NCBI GenBank assembly: GCA_964435595.1
Contig: CAYSZV010000003.1
Location: 36,116-100,115, forward strand
Direction of reading: 5' to 3'
Source: Izemoplasma sp964435595
Lineage (GTDB): Bacteria > Bacillota_I > Bacilli_A > Izemoplasmatales > Izemoplasmataceae
DNA length: 64,000 nt
Shown here: positions 33,487-41,861 of the stretch, piece after piece
Numbering within the stretch: the stretch's first letter is position 1
Layout: the number at the start of each line of letters is the position of its first letter
Translations under genes and position numbers: made by a program
Notes under the pieces: model-generated
Seen by the model: only the letters and a program-made list of their open reading frames with translations
Told to the model about the DNA's origin: nothing
Database searches by the model: none

Positions 33487-34470
33487 ATGTTTAAAATAGG
33501 AAATTTAGAAATTAAAAATCAAGTGGTAATCGCACCAATGGCTGGTGTATCGAATATTGCTTTTCGTACAATTATGAAAGAATTTGGAGCTGGATTGATC
33601 TATGCCGAAATGGTATCTGACAAAGCTCTCACTTTTCGCAACGAAAAAACGATGAAAATGATTAAAGTTGTAGAAGAGGAGAGACCTCTTGCAATGCAGG
33701 TATTCGGCGGAGATAAGACGAGTATCGTAGAAGGGGCAAAGATAATTGATAAAGAAAGTGATTGTGATATTATTGATATCAATTTGGGGTGTCCTGTTAA
33801 TAAAATAGTAAAAAATGACGCTGGTGCAAAACTATTATTATATCCAGATAGAATTTATGAGATTGTAAAAGAGGTTGTTGATAGTGTTGATAAGCCTGTT
33901 ACTGTTAAAATGAGAATTGGATGGGATCACAATACAATCAAAGACATTGAAATAGCCAAACTATGTGAAAAAGCCGGAGCGAAGGCAATTGCTATTCACG
34001 GAAGAACGAGATCTCAAATGTATTCAGGCAAGGCTGATTGGAGTAGAATCAAAGCTGTAAAAGAAGCGGTAAACATTCCTGTTATTGGAAATGGAGATAT
34101 CGCTACACCTGAAGATGCAAAAAGAATGATAGAGGAAACTGGTTGTGATGCTGTTATGATAGGTAGAGGAACATTAGGAAATCCATGGCTTGTGAAACAA
34201 ACAATCGATTTTTTAGAAACCGGAACGTATCAAAAACACATTACTGGAGAAGAAAAACTGGATTACATAATAAATCATATGGAAAGATTGAAAGAAGTAA
34301 AAGGGGAAAAACTAGCTGTTTTAGAAATGAGAAGTCATGGTCCTTGGTATGTTAAAGGAATGAAAGGTGCTAGTAACTATAAAAGAGAAATGTCTCAAGC
34401 TAAGACGATAGAACAAATGAAAGAACTTGTAGAACATTATAGAGAATATTTAACAAAAGGGCCTGAATAG
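33487..34470 (+). CDS. dusB: tRNA-dihydrouridine synthase, DusB type
   Basis: FMN enzyme reducing uridines in the tRNA D-loop. 327 residues: VVIAPMAGVSNIAFRTIMKE near the start, MQVFGGD (about 66), the active-site Cys in INLGCPVNKIVKNDAGA (about 92-108), IHGRTRSQMYSGKADW (about 166) and GNGDI (about 201). The chosen ATG follows GTGGGTG. It ends in a hairpin shared with the convergent hflX gene. Confidence 0.95.
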   Translation: MFKIGNLEIKNQVVIAPMAGVSNIAFRTIMKEFGAGLIYAEMVSDKALTFRNEKTMKMIKVVEEERPLAMQVFGGDKTSIVEGAKIIDKESDCDIIDINLGCPVNKIVKNDAGAKLLLYPDRIYEIVKEVVDSVDKPVTVKMRIGWDHNTIKDIEIAKLCEKAGAKAIAIHGRTRSQMYSGKADWSRIKAVKEAVNIPVIGNGDIATPEDAKRMIEETGCDAVMIGRGTLGNPWLVKQTIDFLETGTYQKHITGEEKLDYIINHMERLKEVKGEKLAVLEMRSHGPWYVKGMKGASNYKREMSQAKTIEQMKELVEHYREYLTKGPE

Positions 34471-34480
34471 GCCCTTTTCT
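34455..34480. terminator. Bidirectional terminator between dusB and hflX
   Basis: AAAAGGGCC-TGAATA-GGCCCTTTT, with the dusB stop codon in the loop; T-rich on the plus side, A-rich before it. Confidence 0.92.
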
Positions 34481-35724
34481 TATTCTATTATATAACTCTC
34501 ATATTTCATTTTTTGTTCTTGATTTAACTCAACAATAATTTTAGTGCCTTCGTTTTCGTATTCTTGGGATATGATATTGTAATTCTCATTCAGTAGTGAA
34601 ACAAGCTCGCCTTCACTATAAGGGATGAGTAAGGTTACATCTTCGTATTCTTTGAATAGGTTTTCTTTGATCAATGTTAAGACCTTATCTACGCCATTTT
34701 CAGTTAATAATGAAACCACTGCATTTGGGTAATGTCTAGGTTCAATTGTACGATCAAGAAGATCGAATTTATTGTATACATATAATGTTTCTATATCGTG
34801 AACTCCGATTTCCTCGAGTGTTTTGTTTGTTACTTCGATTTGGTCTTCGTGATAAATATTAGAAGTATCAACTACATGAATCAGATAATCTGCTTCAGTG
34901 ATTTCTTCTAGAGTAGACTTAAACGACTCCACTAAGCTGTGTGGCAAGTTTGATATAAAACCAACAGTATCTGTTAATATGAATTGTTTATTGTTGTCTA
35001 AATGTATGACTCTTGTTGCAGTTTCGAGAGTTGCAAACAACATGTTTTCGACAAATACTTGCTTGTCTTGATCTTTGTTCGTAAATTCTAATAAAGCGTT
35101 TAGCAGGGTGGATTTACCGGCATTTGTATATCCAACAATTGCTATTTTTTTTATGTTTGATTTGTTCCTGTTTTTACGTTGCATTTTTCTAGATTTCACA
35201 ATATCTACAAGTTCTTTGTTTAGTTTCACTATCTCATGATCAATTCTTCTTCGATCTAATTCCAGTTTTTTCTCACCAGGTCCACGAGATCCAATCCCAC
35301 CTTGTTGTCTGTTTAGTGAAGTTCTCATACCAACAAGCCTGGTCTTCAAATAGTTTAACTGTGCGATTTCCACTTGCAACATTGCTTCTTTTGTCTTTGC
35401 TCTTTTGATAAAAATATCAATAATTAACAAGGTGCGATCTACAACTCTCACACCCAAAGCTTCTTCAAGATTTCTGATTTGACTTCCTGATAATTCGTTG
35501 TTAAAGATTACAACATCCGCTTCTAAATTTTCTATAAAAGTTTTTATCTCTTCGACTTTTCCACTACCTATATAAAATTTAGGAGTGATTGATTTCACTG
35601 ATTGTGTCATTGAATAAAGCACTTCTACGTTGCTTGCTAAAGCCAAATTCTTTAATTCATCCATGTAATATTCCATCATTGGATCATTATTGATGTTTGC
35701 ACCGACTAGTATTGCTTTGTACAT
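34480..35724 (-). CDS. hflX: Ribosome-associated GTPase HflX
   Basis: Splits stalled or hibernating 70S ribosomes. 414 residues. The N-terminal HflX domain has KFYIGSGKVEEI and VVIFNNELSGSQIRNLE. The GTPase core has G1 GYTNAGKSTLLNAL (about 195-208), G3 DTVGFISNLPH (about 243) and G4 YNKFDL (about 310). GERGPGE-type element GGIGSRGPGEKKLELDRRRI (about 142-161) is present. GAGGTG precedes the ATG. Downstream of nrdJ but separated by a terminator. Confidence 0.96.
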   Translation of the reverse strand: MYKAILVGANINNDPMMEYYMDELKNLALASNVEVLYSMTQSVKSITPKFYIGSGKVEEIKTFIENLEADVVIFNNELSGSQIRNLEEALGVRVVDRTLLIIDIFIKRAKTKEAMLQVEIAQLNYLKTRLVGMRTSLNRQQGGIGSRGPGEKKLELDRRRIDHEIVKLNKELVDIVKSRKMQRKNRNKSNIKKIAIVGYTNAGKSTLLNALLEFTNKDQDKQVFVENMLFATLETATRVIHLDNNKQFILTDTVGFISNLPHSLVESFKSTLEEITEADYLIHVVDTSNIYHEDQIEVTNKTLEEIGVHDIETLYVYNKFDLLDRTIEPRHYPNAVVSLLTENGVDKVLTLIKENLFKEYEDVTLLIPYSEGELVSLLNENYNIISQEYENEGTKIIVELNQEQKMKYESYIIE

Positions 35725-35753
35725 TTCATCACCTCATCTCTATTATACATTAA

Positions 35754-35778
35754 AAAAGCGCTAAAAATTAGCGCTTTT
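35754..35778 (-). terminator. Terminator after nrdJ
   Basis: AAAAGCGCTAA-AAA-TTAGCGCTTTT. On the minus strand it is followed by TTAAT. Confidence 0.85.
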
Positions 35779-35781
35779 AAA

Positions 35782-38313
35782 TTATAATCCACATTTAAGT
35801 TGTGCGTTACAGTTTGTACAAGTGTGACATCCACCAATATTTTCTACAGTTCCTTCTAAACAAATAGGACAAATATCTCCCGCTTCGATTCCAATATTTC
35901 GGTCTTGTCTATCATTACGTAATCCCTGTGTTTTTTGTTCTTTTGGTTCTTTCTTTTCCTCTTCGATTTCTATCCCTAGTTCAGCGATATCTACCTGTTT
36001 TGGAGAAGAGATTTTTTCGGTTTCATCTTTACTCAAAGTCAACACTTGTGAGTCTCTTGAACCATCTACATATACAGTTCCACCTTTTGCTCCACCTTTG
36101 TATAATCTCATGTATACTTGTTCTACTTCTTCAACAGAGTATCCTTTTGGGGCGTTTACGGTTTTACTGATTGATGAATCTACCCAATTTTGAATAACAC
36201 ATTGCACGTCAACGTGTTCTTCTGGGGCTAATTCCATTGCACTGACAAAAGAATCCGGTAAGGTTTCTTTTGTATATTGAGGGTATTGTTCTAAATATTG
36301 ATCTACAATTGGAGCGTTTACTTCGATAAATTTACCTAGTCTACCGCTTCTGTAGTACGTAAATGCAAAGTAAGGTTCTAGGCCAGTTGATACACCAACC
36401 ATTGTTCCGGTACTACCAGTTGGGGCAATTGTTAATAGGTGAGAGTTTCTGATTCCGTTTTTACGGATACTTTCACGAATGTATTCTGGTAATTTTTTGA
36501 TAAATCCACTTTGTAAGAATAATTCGACATTCTCATCTGTTTCAAGAAATGGGAAAGAACCCTTTGTCTTAGCGATTTCAATGCTTTCTTCGTATGCGTT
36601 TGTAGAAATGAATCTAAAGAGTTCATCTACCAAAAGATTTGCTTCATTACTACCATATCTTTTATTACACCAAATGAGTAAATCATGTAGTCCCATAATC
36701 CCAAGACCGATACGTCTTTCACCTAATGCTTGGTTTTTATTTTCTTCTAGGAAATAGTGAGTTTTGTCGATTACATTATCTTGCATTCTGATAGCAACAC
36801 GAATGGTTCTTTCGAGTTTCTTCCAATCCACTTCGGCGTTATCTCGATCAACCATATTTGCTAGATTGATGGCAGCTAAATTACAAACACTGTAAGGGGC
36901 TAATGGTTGCTCTCCACAAGGGTTCGTGCATACAACTTTTTGCTTGTATCCAACGGCGTTTGTCATTTCATTTGCGTTATCAATGAAGAAGATGCCAGGT
37001 TCGGCTGAATACGTTGCACAGATATTAATCAAATTCCACAAGTCTTTGGCACGAATGGTGCGATAAGTTTTAACAGGGTATCCCATTTTTTCCCATTCGC
37101 GAACGTCACCAACATGCATCCATTTTTCATCATATGCATCTTTGTTTTCACCAGTATAGTTATCCACATTTGGAAAACGTAATGGGTAATCTAAGTCGTT
37201 TTCTACCGCTTCCATAAATTCTTTTGTAATAGCAACTGATATATTTGCACCAGATAAAAACTCTGGATTGTTTACTTCGTAGTGTCCACCTTTGTTGATT
37301 CTTTCAAATGCTGCATCGACGATTTGTCTACTAAAGATACCTGGAGTTATTTTAGATTGTTCTAAGATAAACTCGTTGATTTGAATTTCTGATTCAGTAA
37401 GAGGTATAAATTTTAGTTTATTTCTTGCAGCTTGAACAATCGAAGGATCTTTAATTGTACTAATTAGAAATTGTAGGATTTTAGGGTTTTGCATCTTAGA
37501 TATGATAAACTCTACTATGTCTGGATGCCAGTCGTGTAACATAATCATTTGGGCTCCACGACGCGATCCCCCTTGTTCTACTAAGTGTGTTAATTCACTT
37601 AAATCATGAAGCCAACTAACTGCCCCACTTGATTTTCCATTTACTCCTTTTGCAAGCGAGTTTTTAGGTCGTAATGTACTACCGTTCGTACCAACACCAC
37701 CACCACGTGACATGATTTCCATTACTTGTTTTCTATGGTCACTTATACCTCCACGTGAATCATGGATATGTGGCATAACAAAGCAATTGAAATAAGTTAC
37801 ATTGGTTTGGCTTCCTGCACCAAATAAAACACGTCCAGCAGGTACTAAATTTAGATTAGAGACTTCGTGGTAGAAAGCATCAACCATTTCTTGTGATTCA
37901 TCCTCACCTAAATGGTTCGCAAGTCTCATTGCGATTTGTTCAAAATATAACTCTAACGGCTTATCGATGTTTCTTTTGTTTCGAACAACACATCCATTTG
38001 AATCAGCATCTTCAGCATTTCCTAAGAATTCTTGTTCGATTTCAATTGTAACGTCATCACCACTTATTGCAGTAACATAGCCAATTCCACGTGCTGGGAA
38101 CTTTGGATCAAACCTTACTACAACTACGACTAGATCACCTACTGCTAATGTACGTAATGATAAATCTTTTTGAGTATAACGATCTAACATTACCAATCTT
38201 GAAACACTTTCAAATGTTCTTGTCATACCATTGGTAATAGGAAAAAGATGAGGAAACTCATCTTTAATATCTCTATTTATTTTATCAATTAATTCTTGTT
38301 TATATTTTCTCAT
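35782..38313 (-). CDS. nrdJ: Adenosylcobalamin-dependent (class II) ribonucleotide reductase
   Basis: Makes deoxyribonucleotides using vitamin B12 in place of an iron or glycyl radical, with or without oxygen. 843 residues. Substrate/active-site segments: FNCFVMPHIHDS (about 173), RGGGVGTNGSTLRPKNS (about 203-219), the Cys of VVCTNPCGEQPLAPYSVCNL (about 450-469), and TGSTGTMVGVSTGLEP (about 635). A C-terminal Cys-rich tail (CPIC, then CHTC-TNC) shuttles reducing power. The ATG at 38313 follows AGGGGG. No cobalamin synthesis gene or B12 riboswitch is visible nearby, so the cofactor source is open. Confidence 0.95.
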   Translation of the reverse strand: MRKYKQELIDKINRDIKDEFPHLFPITNGMTRTFESVSRLVMLDRYTQKDLSLRTLAVGDLVVVVVRFDPKFPARGIGYVTAISGDDVTIEIEQEFLGNAEDADSNGCVVRNKRNIDKPLELYFEQIAMRLANHLGEDESQEMVDAFYHEVSNLNLVPAGRVLFGAGSQTNVTYFNCFVMPHIHDSRGGISDHRKQVMEIMSRGGGVGTNGSTLRPKNSLAKGVNGKSSGAVSWLHDLSELTHLVEQGGSRRGAQMIMLHDWHPDIVEFIISKMQNPKILQFLISTIKDPSIVQAARNKLKFIPLTESEIQINEFILEQSKITPGIFSRQIVDAAFERINKGGHYEVNNPEFLSGANISVAITKEFMEAVENDLDYPLRFPNVDNYTGENKDAYDEKWMHVGDVREWEKMGYPVKTYRTIRAKDLWNLINICATYSAEPGIFFIDNANEMTNAVGYKQKVVCTNPCGEQPLAPYSVCNLAAINLANMVDRDNAEVDWKKLERTIRVAIRMQDNVIDKTHYFLEENKNQALGERRIGLGIMGLHDLLIWCNKRYGSNEANLLVDELFRFISTNAYEESIEIAKTKGSFPFLETDENVELFLQSGFIKKLPEYIRESIRKNGIRNSHLLTIAPTGSTGTMVGVSTGLEPYFAFTYYRSGRLGKFIEVNAPIVDQYLEQYPQYTKETLPDSFVSAMELAPEEHVDVQCVIQNWVDSSISKTVNAPKGYSVEEVEQVYMRLYKGGAKGGTVYVDGSRDSQVLTLSKDETEKISSPKQVDIAELGIEIEEEKKEPKEQKTQGLRNDRQDRNIGIEAGDICPICLEGTVENIGGCHTCTNCNAQLKCGL

Positions 38314-38614
38314 TTTAATACGCCCCCTATACACAGAAATTGAGTGTAGATATATTATATAGCATTATAAATTTCATTATAACCCTTGACATTTTTTTGA
38401 TACTATGAAATGGCTACAAATAGGGATTTTTGTATATATATTTTTTACTCAATTTGTAGTGAAAATAATTTACATACCCTTTCTACAAATAAGGATTATT
38501 AATTTCGTATAAAATCTATTATAAAAATAATATAATTGAAAATAAATAATTTATATAATTTTATGTTTTCTAATGAGCAATGAAGATGTTATAATCGTAA
38601 TAGGGAGTGATAAT
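38314..38614. promoter_or_regulatory. nrdJ-cdaA divergent control region with repeats
   Basis: 301 bases without a gene. A direct repeat CTACAAATaGGGATT occurs at 38414-38428 and, with one change, at 38483-38497, with an inverted ATTTGTAG at 38452-38459 between them. An imperfect palindrome ACACAGAAATTGAGTGT (38331-38347) close to nrdJ faintly resembles an NrdR box. TATAAT-like elements occur on the minus strand near 38350-38385. No known riboswitch. Confidence 0.5.
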
Positions 38615-39346
38615 ATGGACAATTTTGATCTTATTTTAATGAACATCTATTTATTGGCAATATTTACTATATTGATCAAATCGAAAACGGTATTACATAT
38701 TTATCGTTTCTTTAAGTTGCTAAACGTTGGATTATTTGTATACTTAATTATCATATTTATCATTGATGAAAAGTATACAATTGACGGCTTTATTAAGATA
38801 ATTCCCATACTTTTCTTAATAGGTATAGTAGTCCAAACTGAGTTTGGTTTAATATTACGAAAGTTAGGTGTAGGGAAAAAGTTTGTTGACATAAATACGA
38901 TAGAAGATCATATCAAAATAGAATTAATTAAAGCATTAGATTACTTAAGTGGTAATAAAATCGGGGCAATCATTACATTTGAAAAAACAATAAATCTAAA
39001 AGAAATTATTGCTTCATCATACGAGATAATGGCTCCACTGAACTCAGAACTCTTATCTACAATTTTTTATCCAAACACACTATTACATGATGGTGGTGTA
39101 ATTATAAAACGAGATCAAATTATGTATGCAGGGGCATACTATCCAACCACTGAAAGACTCGATATACCGAAACAACTAGGGTCAAGACATCGCGCCGCAA
39201 TCGGAATATCTGAAGTGTCAGATTCCCTTACTATAGTCGTTTCCGAACAAACGGGGAATATTAGTGTAGCGATTGATGGATATCTTGATTTGAATGTAAC
39301 CAAAGAAAAATTGATTAGATATTTAGAAACACACTTACAAAAGTAA
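38615..39346 (+). CDS. cdaA: Diadenylate cyclase (c-di-AMP synthase), CdaA type
   Basis: Makes c-di-AMP from two ATP at the membrane; in Firmicutes this controls potassium and osmotic balance. 243 residues. Three N-terminal helices (about 5-24, 34-50, 60-80) precede the DAC domain, with HDGGVII (usually DGA; here DGG, about 158) and GSRHRAAIGIS (RHR motif, about 189-199). ATG at 38615 after AGGGAG. The usual neighbours cdaR and glmM are missing; an unrelated flavoprotein follows after a terminator. Confidence 0.9.
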   Translation: MDNFDLILMNIYLLAIFTILIKSKTVLHIYRFFKLLNVGLFVYLIIIFIIDEKYTIDGFIKIIPILFLIGIVVQTEFGLILRKLGVGKKFVDINTIEDHIKIELIKALDYLSGNKIGAIITFEKTINLKEIIASSYEIMAPLNSELLSTIFYPNTLLHDGGVIIKRDQIMYAGAYYPTTERLDIPKQLGSRHRAAIGISEVSDSLTIVVSEQTGNISVAIDGYLDLNVTKEKLIRYLETHLQK

Positions 39347-39367
39347 ACCCTATTTAGGGTTTTTTTG
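39345..39367 (+). terminator. Terminator after cdaA
   Basis: AAACCC-TATTTA-GGGTTT followed by TTTT. Confidence 0.9.
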
Positions 39368-39455
39368 TTATATAATAAAAATATATAATGATAAAAGCGA
39401 ATTTAATTGAGGGTAAATACAAGGAAAATCCCATCATAAAGACGTTTGTTTTTTT

Positions 39456-39488
39456 AACATATATTCATAAAATGAATTATGTTATAAT
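39456..39488 (+). promoter_or_regulatory. Palindrome and -10 ahead of the flavoprotein gene
   Basis: AACATA-(T)-ATTCAT-AAA-ATGAAT-TATGTT (39456-39483) is a 12-base inverted repeat with a one-base slip. It runs straight into TATAAT (39483-39488). No good -35 is seen, which suggests an activator- or repressor-controlled promoter. Confidence 0.5.
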
Positions 39489-39515
39489 AAAGGGTAATCT
39501 GAAAAGGGTGATACT

Positions 39516-41852
39516 ATGGAACAATATGATGTTGTAATTATCGGTGGAGGACTTGGTAGTTTAACTACCGCAGCTTATTTATCGAAGCGATTACGTAATG
39601 TAGCAGTATTCGAAGAAGGTAAGCAAAGAAAGTTGCTGAAATACACAAACAGAATAAAAGATGACTTAAATAACAAATTTGTTTTTAAGTTTTTTCACCA
39701 TGATGTAGGTGGAGTTCATGAAGGAAATTTATTCTATGAATATTTGAAGAGATGTGGACTTGAAGCCAAATTCAGCTATTATGACAATGATTATAGTATG
39801 ATTATTGATCAAGAAAAACGTATTGTAAAAAGACCCAATGATTTTGATAATTTTAGAACATACTTGATAAGAAGATACCCTAAGCAAAGAGATGAGATTC
39901 ATAACCTTTTTGAAGATATTAAAAGACATTATGAAGATTATCGTTTGCAAAAGATGGCCAAATTAAAAAATAAAGAACACACGATATCCTCTCTTTTGAT
40001 TGAATGGGGCGATTTAGACTTGAATGCTGTACTTTCTAAGTATTTCCATCAAAAAGAGATTATAAATGAATTTACACTTGTTTATGATGCAGTAGGACAC
40101 AAGGTTGAAGAAATCAACGCGTATAATTATTTTATTAAGTTTTTCGATACATTCATAGATGGATCACACTTTATACAGACATCATTTAACGACTTGGTTA
40201 AGGGGTTTTCTGCTGAAATATCAAAAACAAAAGAAAAAATATTTACAAATAGAAGAATACAAAAATTTATAATTGAAGACAATAAAATAAGTTATATAAT
40301 TGATCAAGATGGAAACGAAGTATATGCAAAGCATTATGTGATTAATATGCGTATAGATGAGTTTATTGATGAATATGCAAATGATTTTGTTGAACAGAAG
40401 CAAGAATTTGAAAATATGTACGAAAATATCCATAATGGGAGATATATCAATCAACTGTATATTGGCTTAGATTCGGCGTCTGAGAAACTTGGTATTAGTG
40501 AAAAGCAATATATTTTTAGTGAATTTGAAGATGACACGGTTAGGATTTGTAGTGTAATGAATTATAAAGCAATAGATCCCGATAGTTGTGAAAAAGGAAA
40601 AGGAGCATTATTGGTTGAATTTATTGACGATCTTACACCAAGAAAACAAAAGACTACTCAAGTTGTTGATCAACTGTGCACGTATTTCCCTGGACTTATT
40701 GATCATATAACTGTATCAAAAATTGGCGTAAAACAGCCATATTTCAGTGGTAAAGAGAAAAAAGAATATTGGGCAAACAAGACTGTTAATGATAAATTTA
40801 ATATTGATAATTATAGGTCAGTGAACCCGTTTTCCAACACATATTTCATTGGATCTTGGCTACGTCCTGAAGCGGGTATTACAGGAATGATCCAAACAGG
40901 AGTAGAATATGGAGATATGATAGATGACCAAATTTATCGAGGTGATGATGAGGATTACTTCATAACTCACGAAGAACTCATGGCAATTATATCAAACCAA
41001 TTCATACCTGGAGCGCTTGGTAAAGAGGAAAAAAACATCCAATTCTTTATAGGAAAAGATTCTTATTTTATCAGAATAAAAGCAAAACACTTACGAGTTT
41101 ATAAAGGTGTAAGTGAGATATCAGATGTTATTATTATTGCAACAAACGATTGTTTGTACGATTTATCTGTAGGGAATACAACGCTAGATAAAGCGATTAA
41201 CAACGGATCATTAGAATATGTTGGAGAAAGAGATTTTTTAAATGACGTAATTGAAGCATTTGATATGGGTATTGAAGTTCACAAGATTACATCATATAAA
41301 TATAGACCTGGAAGATGGGGAATTCTGTCTGCTGGAGCGATATTCTCGATATTATTGTTAGCAAACTTATTAGCTAACTACCACCCATATTTAATTATTG
41401 CACCATCTACAATCGGACTATTATTAATAGTGGGATATATTAAATATAGATTGATCAAGTATATAAGTCTCTTTGAAATTGTCTCAGTCAGCTTATATTC
41501 GCTTCTGTTGGTTGTTTCAATTTTATTCGAAGAAGTTAACACCTTTGAAGATAGCCGTTATACAACCTTGTTTTTCGCTGTATATTTGTTGGCTACATGG
41601 CTGATCAATAAACCGGTATTATTTGGATATATTAAATATGATTATAGATCAGATTATACAAGAACAAAATTATTTAAGAAAATGGCCAGTGGATTAACCT
41701 TTATTTGGGGGTTTATGTTCCTGATTATTTCAGTCATGAACTTCGCCTATTCAAGTACCTATTCTACACTGTCATATTATCTCGTTGTAATGGGGATATA
41801 TTTAATGTATTATTACCCTACAACTTACATCAAAGGAAACATCGTAAAATAG
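39516..41852 (+). CDS. CrtI-like flavin oxidoreductase fused to an SCP2-like domain and a six-helix membrane domain
   Basis: 778 residues in three blocks. (1) About 1-470: FAD-dependent amine-oxidase/phytoene-desaturase fold, with dinucleotide motif VVIIGGGLGSLTTAAYLSKR at the start and the C-terminal FAD segment NTYFIGSWLRPEAGITGMIQ (about 444-463). (2) About 485-595: an SCP2-like lipid-binding domain (FIGKDSYFIRIKAKHLRVY, then DCLYDLSVGNTTLDKAINNG). (3) About 605-775: six hydrophobic helices. I know no named family with this order. The layout suggests redox chemistry on a membrane-derived lipid or isoprenoid. GAAAAGGGTG precedes the ATG. The PAS/GGDEF-like gene starts 9 bases later. Confidence 0.75.
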   Translation: MEQYDVVIIGGGLGSLTTAAYLSKRLRNVAVFEEGKQRKLLKYTNRIKDDLNNKFVFKFFHHDVGGVHEGNLFYEYLKRCGLEAKFSYYDNDYSMIIDQEKRIVKRPNDFDNFRTYLIRRYPKQRDEIHNLFEDIKRHYEDYRLQKMAKLKNKEHTISSLLIEWGDLDLNAVLSKYFHQKEIINEFTLVYDAVGHKVEEINAYNYFIKFFDTFIDGSHFIQTSFNDLVKGFSAEISKTKEKIFTNRRIQKFIIEDNKISYIIDQDGNEVYAKHYVINMRIDEFIDEYANDFVEQKQEFENMYENIHNGRYINQLYIGLDSASEKLGISEKQYIFSEFEDDTVRICSVMNYKAIDPDSCEKGKGALLVEFIDDLTPRKQKTTQVVDQLCTYFPGLIDHITVSKIGVKQPYFSGKEKKEYWANKTVNDKFNIDNYRSVNPFSNTYFIGSWLRPEAGITGMIQTGVEYGDMIDDQIYRGDDEDYFITHEELMAIISNQFIPGALGKEEKNIQFFIGKDSYFIRIKAKHLRVYKGVSEISDVIIIATNDCLYDLSVGNTTLDKAINNGSLEYVGERDFLNDVIEAFDMGIEVHKITSYKYRPGRWGILSAGAIFSILLLANLLANYHPYLIIAPSTIGLLLIVGYIKYRLIKYISLFEIVSVSLYSLLLVVSILFEEVNTFEDSRYTTLFFAVYLLATWLINKPVLFGYIKYDYRSDYTRTKLFKKMASGLTFIWGFMFLIISVMNFAYSSTYSTLSYYLVVMGIYLMYYYPTTYIKGNIVK

Positions 41853-41861
41853 GAGGAAATT

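Noticed and set aside
38331..38347. NrdR box upstream of nrdJ
   Set aside because: Only the outer ACAC...GTGT agrees, the length is one base off, and no second box lies at the usual spacing.
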